Shown here one piece after another: positions 38,925 through 50,000 of a stretch of 64,000 nt of DNA. The position numbers were made by a program, and so were the translations under genes. This DNA comes from Ifrita kowaldi (taxonomy: Eukaryota; Chordata; Aves; Passeriformes; Cinclosomatidae): positions 175,894-239,893 of the forward strand of contig VZRS01009479.1 of the NCBI GenBank assembly GCA_013398055.1, given 5' to 3'. Positions within the stretch are counted from its first letter, which is position 1; each line of letters begins with the position of its first letter. The notes under the pieces were generated by a model, which searched no databases, was not told the origin of the DNA, and was given only the letters and a program-made list of their open reading frames with translations.

Positions 38925-39760
38925 TGAGTTTCTTATATCCTGTAGTCTTGACTTTATTCTGTATTTCTGAGTGGGTTTTTTGGGCCCACAGTAGTAAAGC
39001 CTGTTTATCAAAACTGCTACTAGATTTCTTTGCTAGTTTTATGTGGCTCAGAAGTGACGCAGAAGTTTTACAATTAAGCTATCCTAGTGATTTCGGGTGT
39101 ATATCCTCTATCTCGCTTCCTTTTGGTAGCTTTCACAGCTCTGCCAAAGTTCCCAGGACACCAAAACTCTTGTGCTGAAGGAGGCACATGGTACTGCTGG
39201 TGGAGACAGAGGTGATAGTGAGGATGTGGCCAATCTTCCTCCAGTTTACAGACTGTATACCAAAATTTTCCAACACCTGAGAGGCACTGGGCAGGTACCT
39301 GCCTTAGAGACAGTGGCAGAACCTTGCAGGTGTGAGGTGGTAGAACTGCGCAGGGGGACCTCAGTTTTGCACAGGGGCTGGAATGGGCACACAATTGCAT
39401 CCCAGCGTAGCCTGGAATATCATTTTCAGCAGGTCTTGAAGACTTACAGCATCCCATAGCTGAAGATCTGAATCACCCAGAGCGTTTTCCAGCAACACTG
39501 TCCTGGTGCCAGACATGATGTGTTTTAGCACAGGAGCTGTACGTAATCTTCTCATCAATGTCATGAAGCTCAAGTGCCACAGGTTGGCCATTCCCATGGA
39601 GGGTGGGATTGGCTTTCTTACCTTGTTCCTTGTATAACACCTCTGTTGAGGCCATGCCTGAGCTTGTCTTCCTGGTAAGACAAGGCTGTAAGAGGGAACC
39701 AGCCAAGTCAGCTGTCTGAGCCAATCGGGAGTAGGAGTCACAGAAGCCAGCACACTAAGG
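38925..39760 (-). other. Possible decayed coding remnant or chance open region
   Basis: On the - strand several frames stay open in succession over about 800 bp (for example 39361-39753, 39473-39724 and 39074-39457). Basic stretches such as KATKRKRDRGYTPE occur near 39090. This could be a frameshifted old retrocopy, or chance in a GC-richer patch. I recognise no parent protein, see no poly-A tail and no target-site duplication. Confidence 0.15.
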
Positions 39761-40421
39761 AGAATTTAGGAGGTGCTAGAGAGAGCCCCGCTGGAGTTGT
39801 GCCCTTCTTGAGTGACTGTGTGCCTAATGGAGATCCTAAGCCGGAGCAGGATTTAAATCTCCTAAGCTTGAGGCCCAAAGTAGCAGAGCAGGGTCAATCT
39901 TCCAGTCTTAGATAAGATACACCGATCATTCGAGGGCTTTTCTGAGGTGGGCGAGGTGTGAATTTGAGCACTTTCAGCCAAGCAGATGCCACATCTTGAG
40001 ACTTCCTTAACTAGCAGCTATGTTTTATCCTAGTCTGAGTACACTTTGTTCTTTGTCTTCAGCACAGTGCTGGGGGAAAGGAGTGAAAGACAAAGAATGG
40101 CTCACCTTAATTTAGCCTGGATTGTTGATACAATTTGCTTTGGCTCTCCAGTTCGGAGAGTTTGTGGTCTTCATCTGATGCTCGCAATATGGAAAAGTAA
40201 CTCTATTATTTAAAGTAAATTAGACTTCCAGCAGTGAGCAGAAAAGACTACAGAGGTCCATTTTCTCACCTGTAGCCCCACTAAGACATGACTGCTTCTC
40301 TAACCCCTAACTTACAGCTAAAATCCATGACGATATATTGTAGGTGTGGTTGTGCTGATGCTGGTGTATCTCCTGGGATGGAGTGAGGGCTGGGAATGTC
40401 AGTACCATCCATTTCTCACCA
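39761..40421. other. Non-coding DNA, nothing recognised
   Basis: Mixed-composition sequence leading into the adjacent SINE relic. No gene or motif cluster was recognised. Confidence 0.45.
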
Positions 40422-40670
40422 CTATTTTTATTATTTTCAAAAGTTCCTAGAGGCTTCATCTGAGATCAGGGCCTCAACATGTCAGACAAAAGGGTAACTA
40501 GAGGTTGGCTTCTTGTATGAAGAACTTGTGCTCTAAAAAAGCAAGACAGGCAAAAGTAAGAAGAGAAACAGAACAGTGGAATGATTTATCCGGGGTCACG
40601 GGGCGGGTCAGTGGCAGAGCTAAGATCAGAGTCTGTGTCTCTTGGTTTCTGCCAAGACATCACGTAGAAC
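40422..40670 (-). mobile_element. Old amniote SINE relic with MIR-like head, reverse orientation
   Basis: Read on the + strand, the element starts from its tail: an ATTTTTATTATTTTC A/T-rich end, then CCTAGAGGCTTCATCTGAGA and TCAGGGCCTCA. It then passes GGTCACGGGGCGGGTCAGTG and GCAGAGCTAAGATCAGAGTC. The latter part is the reverse complement of the tRNA-derived, MIR-like head (GACCTTGGGCAAGTC-type words, then CTCTGCC). The tail differs from that of the copy at 21500-21746, so this is a different subfamily with a LINE-derived 3' end. It is heavily diverged and inactive. Confidence 0.65.
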
Positions 40671-40960
40671 ATGTCCACACAAAGGAATGTTTTAGATGTA
40701 CATGTGGAAATTGAGGAGTTCACTAGTATTGGAAATATTTCCATTTAGAACAGGAGTGTTAAAGATTAACTTCCTTTTCTGCTGTCAATCAATTCCTGCC
40801 TCAGTATCTTTGAAAACCTAGTACAATCCACCAGCTCTTCATGCTGGGGATTTCCTCTCCTTGTTAATGATGCCAGGGCTTCCACAGGGTAGCAACCTCT
40901 TATGATAGCAACCTTTTATTTGCCCACATCTTCGGTGAGATGACAGACAATGGGAGGAAG

Positions 40961-41330
40961 TCAGATACGTTTAAAATATACTTAGTTTTAACAGCACTGA
41001 GACACTTAGCTTGTCAGCAATCCAATTAGTAATCAGATTAATGGACTTTAATAAATCCACTGCATCCTTAGGACAACTGCCTGGTTAATATTTCATGCAT
41101 ACAGAATAGGGTTTCTCCTGAGCTATGAGAATTTCAATATAAAACTAAAACTGAGAAGTAATCCTTAGCTTACTGTGCTACCACACCTTGCATGCAAGAA
41201 TGCTGATCATTGCCTGTGTAGGAGCATCATTTAATTATATTTTCTCACTTCTGAGCTTAACGCTATTGAAGGAAATCTACCAGCATTTAATTAAAGACTA
41301 AATACAGTCAGTCTTTCTATGTGGTTTGGT
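40961..41330. promoter_or_regulatory. Candidate enhancer with dense homeodomain cores
   Basis: The sequence from 41022 contains CCAATTAGTAATCAGATTAA followed by TGGACTTTAATAAA, giving several TAAT/ATTA cores within 35 bp. Later come CATTTAATTATATTTTC and CAGCATTTAATTAAAGAC. It is complex, repeat-free and without an open frame. Regulatory role is inferred from motif clustering. Confidence 0.28.
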
Positions 41331-44300
41331 ACCCACTTAGAAATACATTTGATACCTAGACAGTCAAAAAGGATACTGGAGGTAACAGCATTAGAGAAGG
41401 TTTTGTAAGAGAATGGGAATCTAATTTGTATCTGGAAATTAAATTTATATTTGAGATTTTAAAAAACCATTTAAGAGATATTGAACCCTCATCTGGGTTA
41501 GAAAGTAATGGAAATAAGTCATCTAGTTAGGTCTTTAGCTTTCTGAGGGAAAGAATTTTTTCAAAATAATGTTTAAAGTTTTAGATTTAGATTTTAGTCC
41601 AGGGTGCTTCCAGTCCCTAAAACATATTTCAGTGAAACAAAACCAACTCATGCTGCGGCATTTTCCTGTTGGCCTCATATACAACTTGACATTTCTGGCT
41701 GAGCAATGCTGTGTTCTGCGTACAGAATTTAATTCTGATATTCTACTGTATAAACTGAATTTTGTAAAATTTAAATTTTCAAAAGGAAGCTGAGAAAAAA
41801 ATAACATGAGTTCTGACTCCTAAAAAGAAGGTAGGTCCAATGTAAATCATATGAAAGTAAGTAAAAACTTAATTCATTTCAGTTAATTTTAGATCAGGTC
41901 TGGAGATCAGTGTGTTCAGAATAGAACACCACAGAAGTCACTAATGTCAATGTCATGATGGCATTTTCCCCTTGAGTGGGAATCATGAACAAACAAAATT
42001 AACAGAGGCTTTAATATTGATTTAAGAAGGTGCAGGCAGGGACTCCAAGGACTGCTTAATGTTAAGCACAGGCATAAGTGCTCTCCAGAAGAATTTTTTT
42101 TTTTTTACATCAGACACTATGTAAGTCAAAGGGAAAAGCATATTTGCATCTGTGTGGGAATGAACTTTTTCAGTTATAAAAGCAAAGAGCTGTGAAATGC
42201 CTAGTTGGTGAGAGATCCCTGAAGGGAAGCAAATAACAGAGGTTATATTTGTAACCTTTTTAGTGGTTAAGTTAAACCTAATTATAACCTGTTTTTTACT
42301 TCAGCATTGTAGTACTGAAAGCTGCTTGTACACTTTTATGCATTTATCTTGTTCTGTAATTCATATGGCTGGGTTTGTTACCTGGAGTGTAGGCTTGCTT
42401 TCCTGCTGAGGGAAGGCTCATGGGGGCTTTTAGAGCAGAAATAATAAATAACTGACTTCTCTTAAGGAACCATTAAACTTTTTTCATGTTACGTGAAGTA
42501 AACAGGTATTGTGCCCAGAAATGCAAAGTCTCTGTCAAGATTGTATGTGTGTGTGCCTTTACTTATGGTATATATTTCCTCTGGCATGATTTACTAGTTT
42601 TCTTTGTAGTTTTGTCGCAGAGTTTATTTGCCATTGCAATCTGAAGTAGGCATTACTTTTTTTTTTCTTCTCTTGGCAAGAAGTAAATCTGTACTATTTG
42701 CTGATTTGTTTATTACTGTCTGGAAATTTAACCCTGCTCAAAGTCAGAGATTTTAAATATGTCAGATCATCTTAAAGCTACTCTACTATAGTTATATGAG
42801 TGATGTTATACGTGTGCAGAGAAATTCATTTCAGCTACTACAAATGAGTCCTTTAGTAATACCCAGGAGTCGTAATGTGTGTGACATAATGAACCCTCCT
42901 AAATTACAGCCTACACTAATTAGATCAGTTATTGCTACATTCCAATCCCTGAAACAATTTGCTTAAAGCAGTAGTTACCTGCAATGAAAAGACAGAGAGC
43001 TGAGTGGCAGCAGCGCTTTCTCTCCTCCGTCACTCTGCACACGGACTGACTGTGCTCCAGTGCCAGCAGTCTCCTTCCTGCTGTGTCTCCAGCGAGACCA
43101 ACCACCACTGGGGAGGTAGTTTATGTCACCTAAAAAGTACAATGGTCCCCTCGGGAAAGGACAGTGGCCCCGTGGAATGAAATGTTTAGAAGGTTTTCCT
43201 GGTTTTAGTGACATTTACACGCTTATTCTGCAGCTACTCCCCCATGTAGTACCTTTTGTCTCTTCATTATGTCCTTAATTACTTTTTAAGAGTTCAGAAA
43301 TCTTTTTCTTAGTAGTATTTCTTTATTTTAATTCACATAAGTGAAGATATTTGCTCTTGCTCCCTAGTCTTTGTACTCTCTCCGGCTTGCACAGAAAAGA
43401 AAAAAATAACCAAGCTGGGACAAGGTTTCAGACCAAAAAGCACATGAATCTTGCTGGGGAGAAGCTGTTCTGGACTCTGTGCCTAAGCAAACTTCTATCA
43501 GTAATCTTGCTGAGGATAGATGTCAACGTTTCTTTATTAGATGTGGGTTGGTTAACTTGCTTTTTCACTGTGGTGATTGGTACAAATTTATAAACAGTAC
43601 AAACGGTTTTGTTAATTAGTTGATATTGCTGAATTGGAAAGGGAAGCAAAGAAATGTAAATGTGTTTTCACAAATAGACTCTGCCAAGAAAAGTTTTTTT
43701 AAAAAAATCACAGTGCAAATTATGAGAAATGCTACGTGCATGTTTTGAAGTACAGCTAAAACGCCAGCGACGAAAATTGTGGCCACGCATGTCACACTCG
43801 GTTTGTTCCTTTGCTTGTTTTTATGAAACATTTTTCTAAATGTCACGTCCTGTGTTCTGTGCTGAAACTGTTTGATTTTGACTTCCCTCTCACTGTAGAT
43901 GCAGGGAATCAACATCAAGTAGAAGCAGCATTGTTTCAGTGCTTGGGTAAGGGGCATTAGGAATCCCAGTCCGTGGAGCTGGCTGCTCCAGAGGCACTGC
44001 ATGGGCTCACTGCCATGGGACACTGCCGCACCCTCCTGAAATCACCTGGGCTGGGAATTGCCTTGTTATGTTCTGAGGCACCTCTCTGCCTTCCACCAAG
44101 CTGTGATCCTGACTCCTGCTACTCTGCTGGGTACCTGGGGCTCAAACCAGCTACAGTGGGAGCAGAAACACCAGATCGTGGAAGGGCTCTGCTGCTTACC
44201 AAGCACTCCATGGTAAATGGTCCCACTTTCTGGAAACAGCCAAATGGGATTGATTTTTGGTTTGGAGTCTTTTGCTCTTGCCTCACATATATGTATCTGT

Positions 44301-44609
44301 GTAATGAAGGTGCTGTAATTCAAGCTCCATATCGCTTGGTCAAGACACAGGAGCTTGGCTGCGAGCTGCTTACATCTACCTGGCAAAACTGCTCAGACTC
44401 TGCTGGCCACTCCCCCAAAGCCTGAACCACAAAGTTATCTGGAATTCCCCTCTGCACCCACCCATCTCCCAACTAATGACTTCTGTGTCTGCCTTCTTCC
44501 CTGCAGCTGGGAATATAAGGTGCTCGTTTTGCTTTGGGAATACGTTTTGCAGAGAGAACACAACTTTTTCTCCCCTCTCTTGTCACGACATCCCTTTCAC
44601 TCATTTTTA
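41331..44609. other. Non-coding DNA, nothing recognised
   Basis: AT-rich desert with a GC-richer patch at 43970-44500 that keeps overlapping frames open on both strands (43973-44425 on +, 44066-44386 on -). Neither has a recognisable domain. A T run lies at about 42093-42105. The segment 42830-42960 is ATTA-rich and might be another conserved block. Confidence 0.45.
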
Positions 44610-44654
44610 GGCAATTCTCCTTTTTTTTTTTTTTAACTTTTTAATTTCATGACA
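44610..44654 (+). repeat. Left gap-flank copy
   Basis: The 45 bases before the gap run from GGCAATTCTCC through a T run to AACTTTTTAATTTCATGACA. They are nearly the same as 44982-45028 just right of the gap, which suggests that the two contig ends are the same sequence. Confidence 0.85.
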
Positions 44655-44965
44655 NNNNNNNNNNNNNNNNNNNNNNNNNNNNNNNNNNNNNNNNNNNNNN
44701 NNNNNNNNNNNNNNNNNNNNNNNNNNNNNNNNNNNNNNNNNNNNNNNNNNNNNNNNNNNNNNNNNNNNNNNNNNNNNNNNNNNNNNNNNNNNNNNNNNNN
44801 NNNNNNNNNNNNNNNNNNNNNNNNNNNNNNNNNNNNNNNNNNNNNNNNNNNNNNNNNNNNNNNNNNNNNNNNNNNNNNNNNNNNNNNNNNNNNNNNNNNN
44901 NNNNNNNNNNNNNNNNNNNNNNNNNNNNNNNNNNNNNNNNNNNNNNNNNNNNNNNNNNNNNNNNN
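44655..44965. other. Assembly gap of 311 N
   Basis: A run of 311 undetermined bases. Open frames reported across it on either strand are meaningless. Because the flanks are near duplicates, the true gap may be zero or negative in size. Confidence 0.99.
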
Positions 44966-44981
44966 CTTTTTCCTCTTTTTT

Positions 44982-45028
44982 GGCAATTTTCTTTTTTTTT
45001 TTTTTTTTAACTTTTTAATTTGATGACA
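44982..45028 (+). repeat. Right gap-flank copy
   Basis: Matches 44610-44654 apart from a few substitutions and a slightly longer T run (GGCAATTTTC, T run, AACTTTTTAATTTGATGACA). The long homopolymer probably caused low read quality and stopped the assembler from merging the ends. Confidence 0.85.
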
Positions 45029-45634
45029 CTTTGTCACTCTTTGCTCAGCATATTGAGTGCATCTGGACAGGAAGGGGTAGTAGGCACAATAAAGAATTTT
45101 TTTTTTTTCACTTTATTTACCTCCTGAAACTCCCGCTAAATTTTGCAGATCATTCCATGGCCAACCTCTAAACATTTTGTTGAAGAGAAAGTTCCTTGCT
45201 TTTAAACATTTGACTACAGGGAGGTGTATTCTTGTTGCCAGAAGAGGTCAGGAATCCCGCTGGACAATTTAATCATGGTCTTATGATTTTGTGCAAGCAA
45301 CTGTGGCTTCACTTTTGTCTTTTTGATTTGTAGGGGAAAAAACTCTACTTGTTACTGCTTGACACAGGAACAGTTTTGCTGGGCAAACACTGCTGAGTGT
45401 TATGTCCAAGCAGCCAAAGCAAGACCATTGTACAGGTTTGTTTCATTTTTCCACTAGCTGTTGTAAAATAGCTAGCAAAGGACCTGCAATACTTAATGAG
45501 CCTGACAGACAGGGAAAGGTCAAAAACAATCAGGAGACCTGTTCTGACTCATTCCGCCTGGTCTTATAACTTGTTTCTTAGACCAAACAGTACTTTTCTT
45601 TTATTAAACACAAAAAAAAATAGGAGGAAAAAAA
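45029..45634. other. Non-coding DNA, nothing recognised
   Basis: Mixed AT-rich sequence between two assembly joins. No gene or repeat family was recognised. Confidence 0.45.
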
Positions 45635-45762
45635 GAATTAAGAGATGACGGACTGAAACTGCCTACTTTCCTTTCAGTGTCAGAAGGCTTAAATAGTTTA
45701 AGTCTGCGGTGGTTTCTGATTGAATATCCTTTTGAAGTAATGATAGCTATAATTTAAAGCAA
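45635..45762 (+). repeat. 128-bp exact duplicate, copy 1
   Basis: A 128-base segment beginning GAATTAAGAGATGACGGACT. It is repeated without a difference immediately after a single N. Exact identity abutting an N indicates an unmerged contig overlap rather than a biological tandem repeat. Confidence 0.95.
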
Positions 45763-45763
45763 N
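45763..45763. other. Single-N contig join
   Basis: One undetermined base joins two contig ends that share 128 identical bases. Confidence 0.97.
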
Positions 45764-45891
45764 GAATTAAGAGATGACGGACTGAAACTGCCTACTTTCC
45801 TTTCAGTGTCAGAAGGCTTAAATAGTTTAAGTCTGCGGTGGTTTCTGATTGAATATCCTTTTGAAGTAATGATAGCTATAATTTAAAGCAA
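45764..45891 (+). repeat. 128-bp exact duplicate, copy 2
   Basis: Identical to 45635-45762. Collapsing the two copies and the N would shorten the true sequence by 129 bases. Confidence 0.95.
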
Positions 45892-46437
45892 CAGTTACCA
45901 TATTTTCTTCTCTTTGTGACATTCTTTGATGCCCTAAGTATAAATCTGCTTAAAATAGCTATAGCCATGCCTGGGTACACTACCAGGGTTTTCGGAGGTT
46001 CTGCCTCTAATTGCCATCATATGTACCTAATATCACAAACATAACTGCCTAATGACAATGTTGCTGCAAATACTTTCTTGACATAAGAAGAAAGGTAAAT
46101 TCAGTGGTGCACATTAAGTTTAAATTGTTTGCTAAGACTAAAACTTTTGCAAAGAAATTAGTTTTAATTAGCATAAATACTGTTCCAGGGCTGCTTGGCC
46201 CCAGACATGTATTCAGCTGTTAAGGGGTATTATACTATGATCTAATACAGCATCAGAAAATTGCTGACTTTCAGGGGCAATTACAAAAATATTTTGGTAT
46301 AAAATAATTCCAAACTTTGTTGTTGCCTCACACAAGTATATGTATATACTCGACCAAGTAGATCTGTTTTTCCCAAAATATTAGATACAACTTTAAAAAT
46401 ATCTATGCAGTTTGGGGATAAATTGAGGTTCATTGAC

Positions 46438-46492
46438 ATCTTTCTCTATCTGTTAATTTTGTTAAATCTTTCTCTATCTGCTAGTCTGTTAA
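46438..46492 (+). repeat. Tandem duplication of a 27/28-bp unit
   Basis: Two adjacent units (46438-46465 and 46466-46492) both start ATCTTTCTCTATCTG and end TGTTAA or TTGTTAA. They differ by a few substitutions and one base of length. Confidence 0.85.
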
Positions 46493-46720
46493 ACAGTTCC
46501 TAGTTTCCATTCTGCTGCAGTTAGAAGAAAAGTTGAGCCTCTATATTCACTTTAAGAGCATCTCACTATTATCCTGGTGGATTATAGAAATAGAAAACCA
46601 CAATGCATTAAAAATTAAGTGTTTTAGTTAACTTATTCAGTATTTTCTGTTTTGATAATGAGCCTTTGATTATTTGAATGCATTGCCATGGTTTTTTTTT
46701 GGCATCAGGGAATAGAAATT

Positions 46721-46812
46721 ATTTAAAAAAAATTTTAAAAAGAAAACCAACAGAAAATAAACCAAAACAAAAACCCCCAAAAGAACAAATGAAAACAAAA
46801 CAAACAAAAAAG
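46721..46812 (+). repeat. A-rich low-complexity tract
   Basis: Adenine-rich sequence of AAAC/AAAA type words over about 90 bases. It creates a Lys-rich open frame (46678-46911) that is an artefact of composition. Confidence 0.85.
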
Positions 46813-46830
46813 CAGACTAGAGAGGGACCT

Positions 46831-49196
46831 CTTTGGGGTCCAAACAAGGATTACCAGCTCAGAGAGTATTTGCATGATTGGGAAGGAAGATGGACAGATG
46901 GTAAAAGGTAACAAGACAGATGAGACAAATTATGATAATGTTGCAAGGCCCATCAAGATGGGCGTCACAGCCAACTGCAGTTTTTGCAGTTTGTTGTTGA
47001 CTGTACTTTCTCTGGTTCTGTGTTCTTCCTTCCAGTCAAGACCCCCAAACCCTGCTTGCCTCACTTGCTAGGACTTACTTTGCGTTTTTATCACCTGATG
47101 TTCTGTCCTAATTACATGGAGTTCAGATCTGTGATAGTTCTGCTGACTTCCAAAGTAAATGTATAACTTTATAAACAAGGTAGGTTGGAAGCACAAGCGA
47201 TCTTGCTGCAGCAGCAGGATACTTCTTGGCAAGGGCCAGTTCCTTTGACTTCCTTGATATCTAAACTACAAGACAATTTGCAGTGGTGTCACTGTAATTC
47301 TCACAAGTGCTCCAGATCTCCAGTGCCTCTCAGCTTCATTTATAACAGAGGAACAGCAGAATGACACTCCAGGTTGATTTGGTAGTGTAATGAGTAATTG
47401 TCATGCACAGCAGTGGAGGAGTTGGGCTTGTACTTCTAGAGTATAAAATTACTGATAAGACATTCTCCCTTTTCCCAGCTCTCAGATGGAACTGAGATAT
47501 GGAAGGATGATGTTTCAGCTTTGTGGCTCTGTTCCTGGACTCTGGCCTTTCACAGTATGCAAACTCATGATCTTGCCACTCAGGGAGTTGATTTCTTCAG
47601 AAATTCTTCAGAGATTCAAAGTGCAGATAGGACAGTGCACCAAGTCCTGTGCCTGAGCTGATTGCAGGCACATTCAGATCAGTGGATGGGAAAGTTTCCA
47701 AAGTCTTTGTTTGCTTCCAAAAGCCATTTTCCTCAATCTGGTGCAATGAGTCAAGGACTGCTTTTAGTGTTTGGGCAAGAAATCCTTCATCCAACTCTTA
47801 AAACCCTATTTGAAGAGACTCAATCATCATTCCTGCCCAACAGCAACGTAAGGTAAGTGTCAGCTTTGAGATTACAGGCATCAATGGGCAGGTTTTGATG
47901 TCTCCTGGCACCTTCTGGATCCATCTTGAGAAGGAAATAGAGAGACCTGTGATAGCCAAGACCTCATGTTAAAGACAATCTGGCAGTGTAGCTGTGATCT
48001 GAGGTTCACTGATGACCCTGCCCCTCTGGGAGGTGAAAGGATTGCTGAGCCAGGGAGTGCCTTCCATGGTACCAGTAAATAATTTAGGCTGCCCATCTGT
48101 GAAGGAGAGAACTGAGGACTTAAAGAAACAACAAGGTGTGTGATGCAGACTCATGCTAATAGGAAAGCCTTTCTGCATGGGAAAACAGAGGAGTCAAGAG
48201 GACCATTTTATTAGTCTCTTGTATAAATTACGTCTTACAGCACACATTTCTAACATATGAGAATGAGATTCTGAAATGGCAAAATTACACTGATAAATTC
48301 ACAGTTTATCAGTATCAGTCCAAATCCAATAAAATGTGTCCTAAAGGAGTACATCAAAAACCAGTTACACGACTGCAGTAATACTGAATATTTTGATGCC
48401 AGAAACTCTGAAACTGCTGGGAATCACTGAGACTGTATACTCTCTCCCTCTAAACAGATATTTAATTCTTCTTTGAGTAAGTAGATAGAATAGATTGAGA
48501 AACTTTTACAGTTTTGGGGAGGCAGTTGTTGTGCTAGCACAAGTGCAGTGCTCTGCACCATGTTTGCTGCAGTGGCCATTCCCTGAAGTTACACACTGCA
48601 GCTGTCATGCTGGCAGAAATTTGTTTATCTCTTTATGATCACAACTGGAAACAAATGTTCTCAAATTCTACATGCTGAAGAAAAAAAACACTTGTGATAT
48701 TCATGGTTAAAAATTGTGGGCAATAGTAGAGAGAAGCAGAAAGAAAAGCACTGTGAGAGCCTAGCAGAAGCCTGTGCCTGGGTTAACTGCTAATCCATGC
48801 CCAGGAGCCCCCGGTCCAGTGAGACACAGCCCTGCCCTTTTGTATGCAGGAAACGTGTTTCTCAGCTGTTATTGCAGAGGCTGGATGGTGATTTTGTTGA
48901 AGGCAACGGGAAGAGTATCTTCAATGGATCAGAATCCGGCCTTATTTCTGCTGCAGGCTAAATGGGAAATTATCCTTTATTTTTTTTTTCCGTATTCCTG
49001 AAAGTACTCAAACCAGCATTGTATGGGTTTCCTCCTTATTTCCTTTTGTTCCTATTCAAACATCTGTCTGAAGTAGTGCATTACATACTAATTTGGTTGG
49101 AGGTTTTTTTTTTTGCATGGTTGGGTGTGATTACAGTCTTATACTTCATTTTCATTAGTTTGCTTCATTTGTTTGCTTTTGATCTTTTATTGAGCC
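46831..49196. other. Non-coding DNA, nothing recognised
   Basis: Mixed-composition desert. Short frames at 47597-47856 and 47881-48178 overlap on opposite strands without domain features. No repeat family was recognised. Confidence 0.45.
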
Positions 49197-50000
49197 TTAT
49201 AGTATCTGTGTGTGAGCGTGAACATGTGTGCGTGCATGCAAACAGGGAAAATTTCTGCATATATTTGTTTTTGGACAAAAACGCTCTCTCAATGGAGCTG
49301 GCGACAGGGCTCTTGGGTTACATCTAATGCTTGTACATGGCCCTGACTCTCCTCGCTGCGTGTCATGAGCCAGCAGCACCCACAGGGAGCTCCCACCGTG
49401 CCCCTGCTCCCGCTGGTCACCCACCTGCCTTTGCCCTGTGAGCAGTAGGATGAGAGTGAGGCAGTGCACGACCCACGAATCCCAGGGAGGACAGCAAACC
49501 CCTCCTTGGAGCAGTGCTGCTGTGTGCCGCTCACTGCTGCTCCGGCTCGCGGGCGCACAGAGCAGCATGCTCTGGGAAGAGGCTGCTGGCTGACTTTCGA
49601 CACTGGCACTTGTTCCGTGTTTCTGTAGGGGCGACTGCAGCTCAAACATTTCCTGCAATGCTCTCTTAGTAGTCTCCAGCCTACAGGAAGGACTGTAATT
49701 ATATGCATCACAAATTGAAATAAATACACATATTTCGGGATCGTTGCTGGCAGCATCCAGCACTGATCTGCAATTCTTGCAGGCTCCTGGTGTGTGAGAG
49801 GAAGGCCGGGCCTTCCAGAAGCAGCCCCAAGCACTATCCAGGACACAGGGACTGCCCAGCCACCACATATTCAGCTCAGAATTGCCCTGCTTGTCTTCTG
49901 CAGAGGGACACATCTCTTTGCTTCTCTTGCTTTGGGTTGTCCTCACTCCTGATAGCATAAGCATGGTGATAGGGATACATAGGCAGAGGATGCCTTTCAC
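49197..50000 (-). other. Uncertain 267-codon open reading frame
   Basis: This is the longest open frame in the window. The first 19 residues (MKGILCLCIPITMLMLSGV) look like a short secretory signal peptide. The rest is Ser- and Cys-containing, with no domain, repeat or motif I recognise, and ends in a His/Thr-rich tail generated by a GT-rich tract near 49200-49240. A 185-codon frame lies in another frame of the same strand (49289-49846). The patch is GC-richer than its surroundings, which lengthens chance frames. There is no promoter, splice or polyadenylation evidence. It could be part of a lineage-specific or non-coding transcript, but chance is the favoured view. Confidence 0.12.

Noticed and set aside
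44633..45037. Open frames on both strands across the N gap
   Set aside because: They consist almost entirely of undetermined bases and poly-T/poly-A translation.
46678..46911. Lys/Gln-rich frame
   Set aside because: It is the product of an A-rich low-complexity tract.
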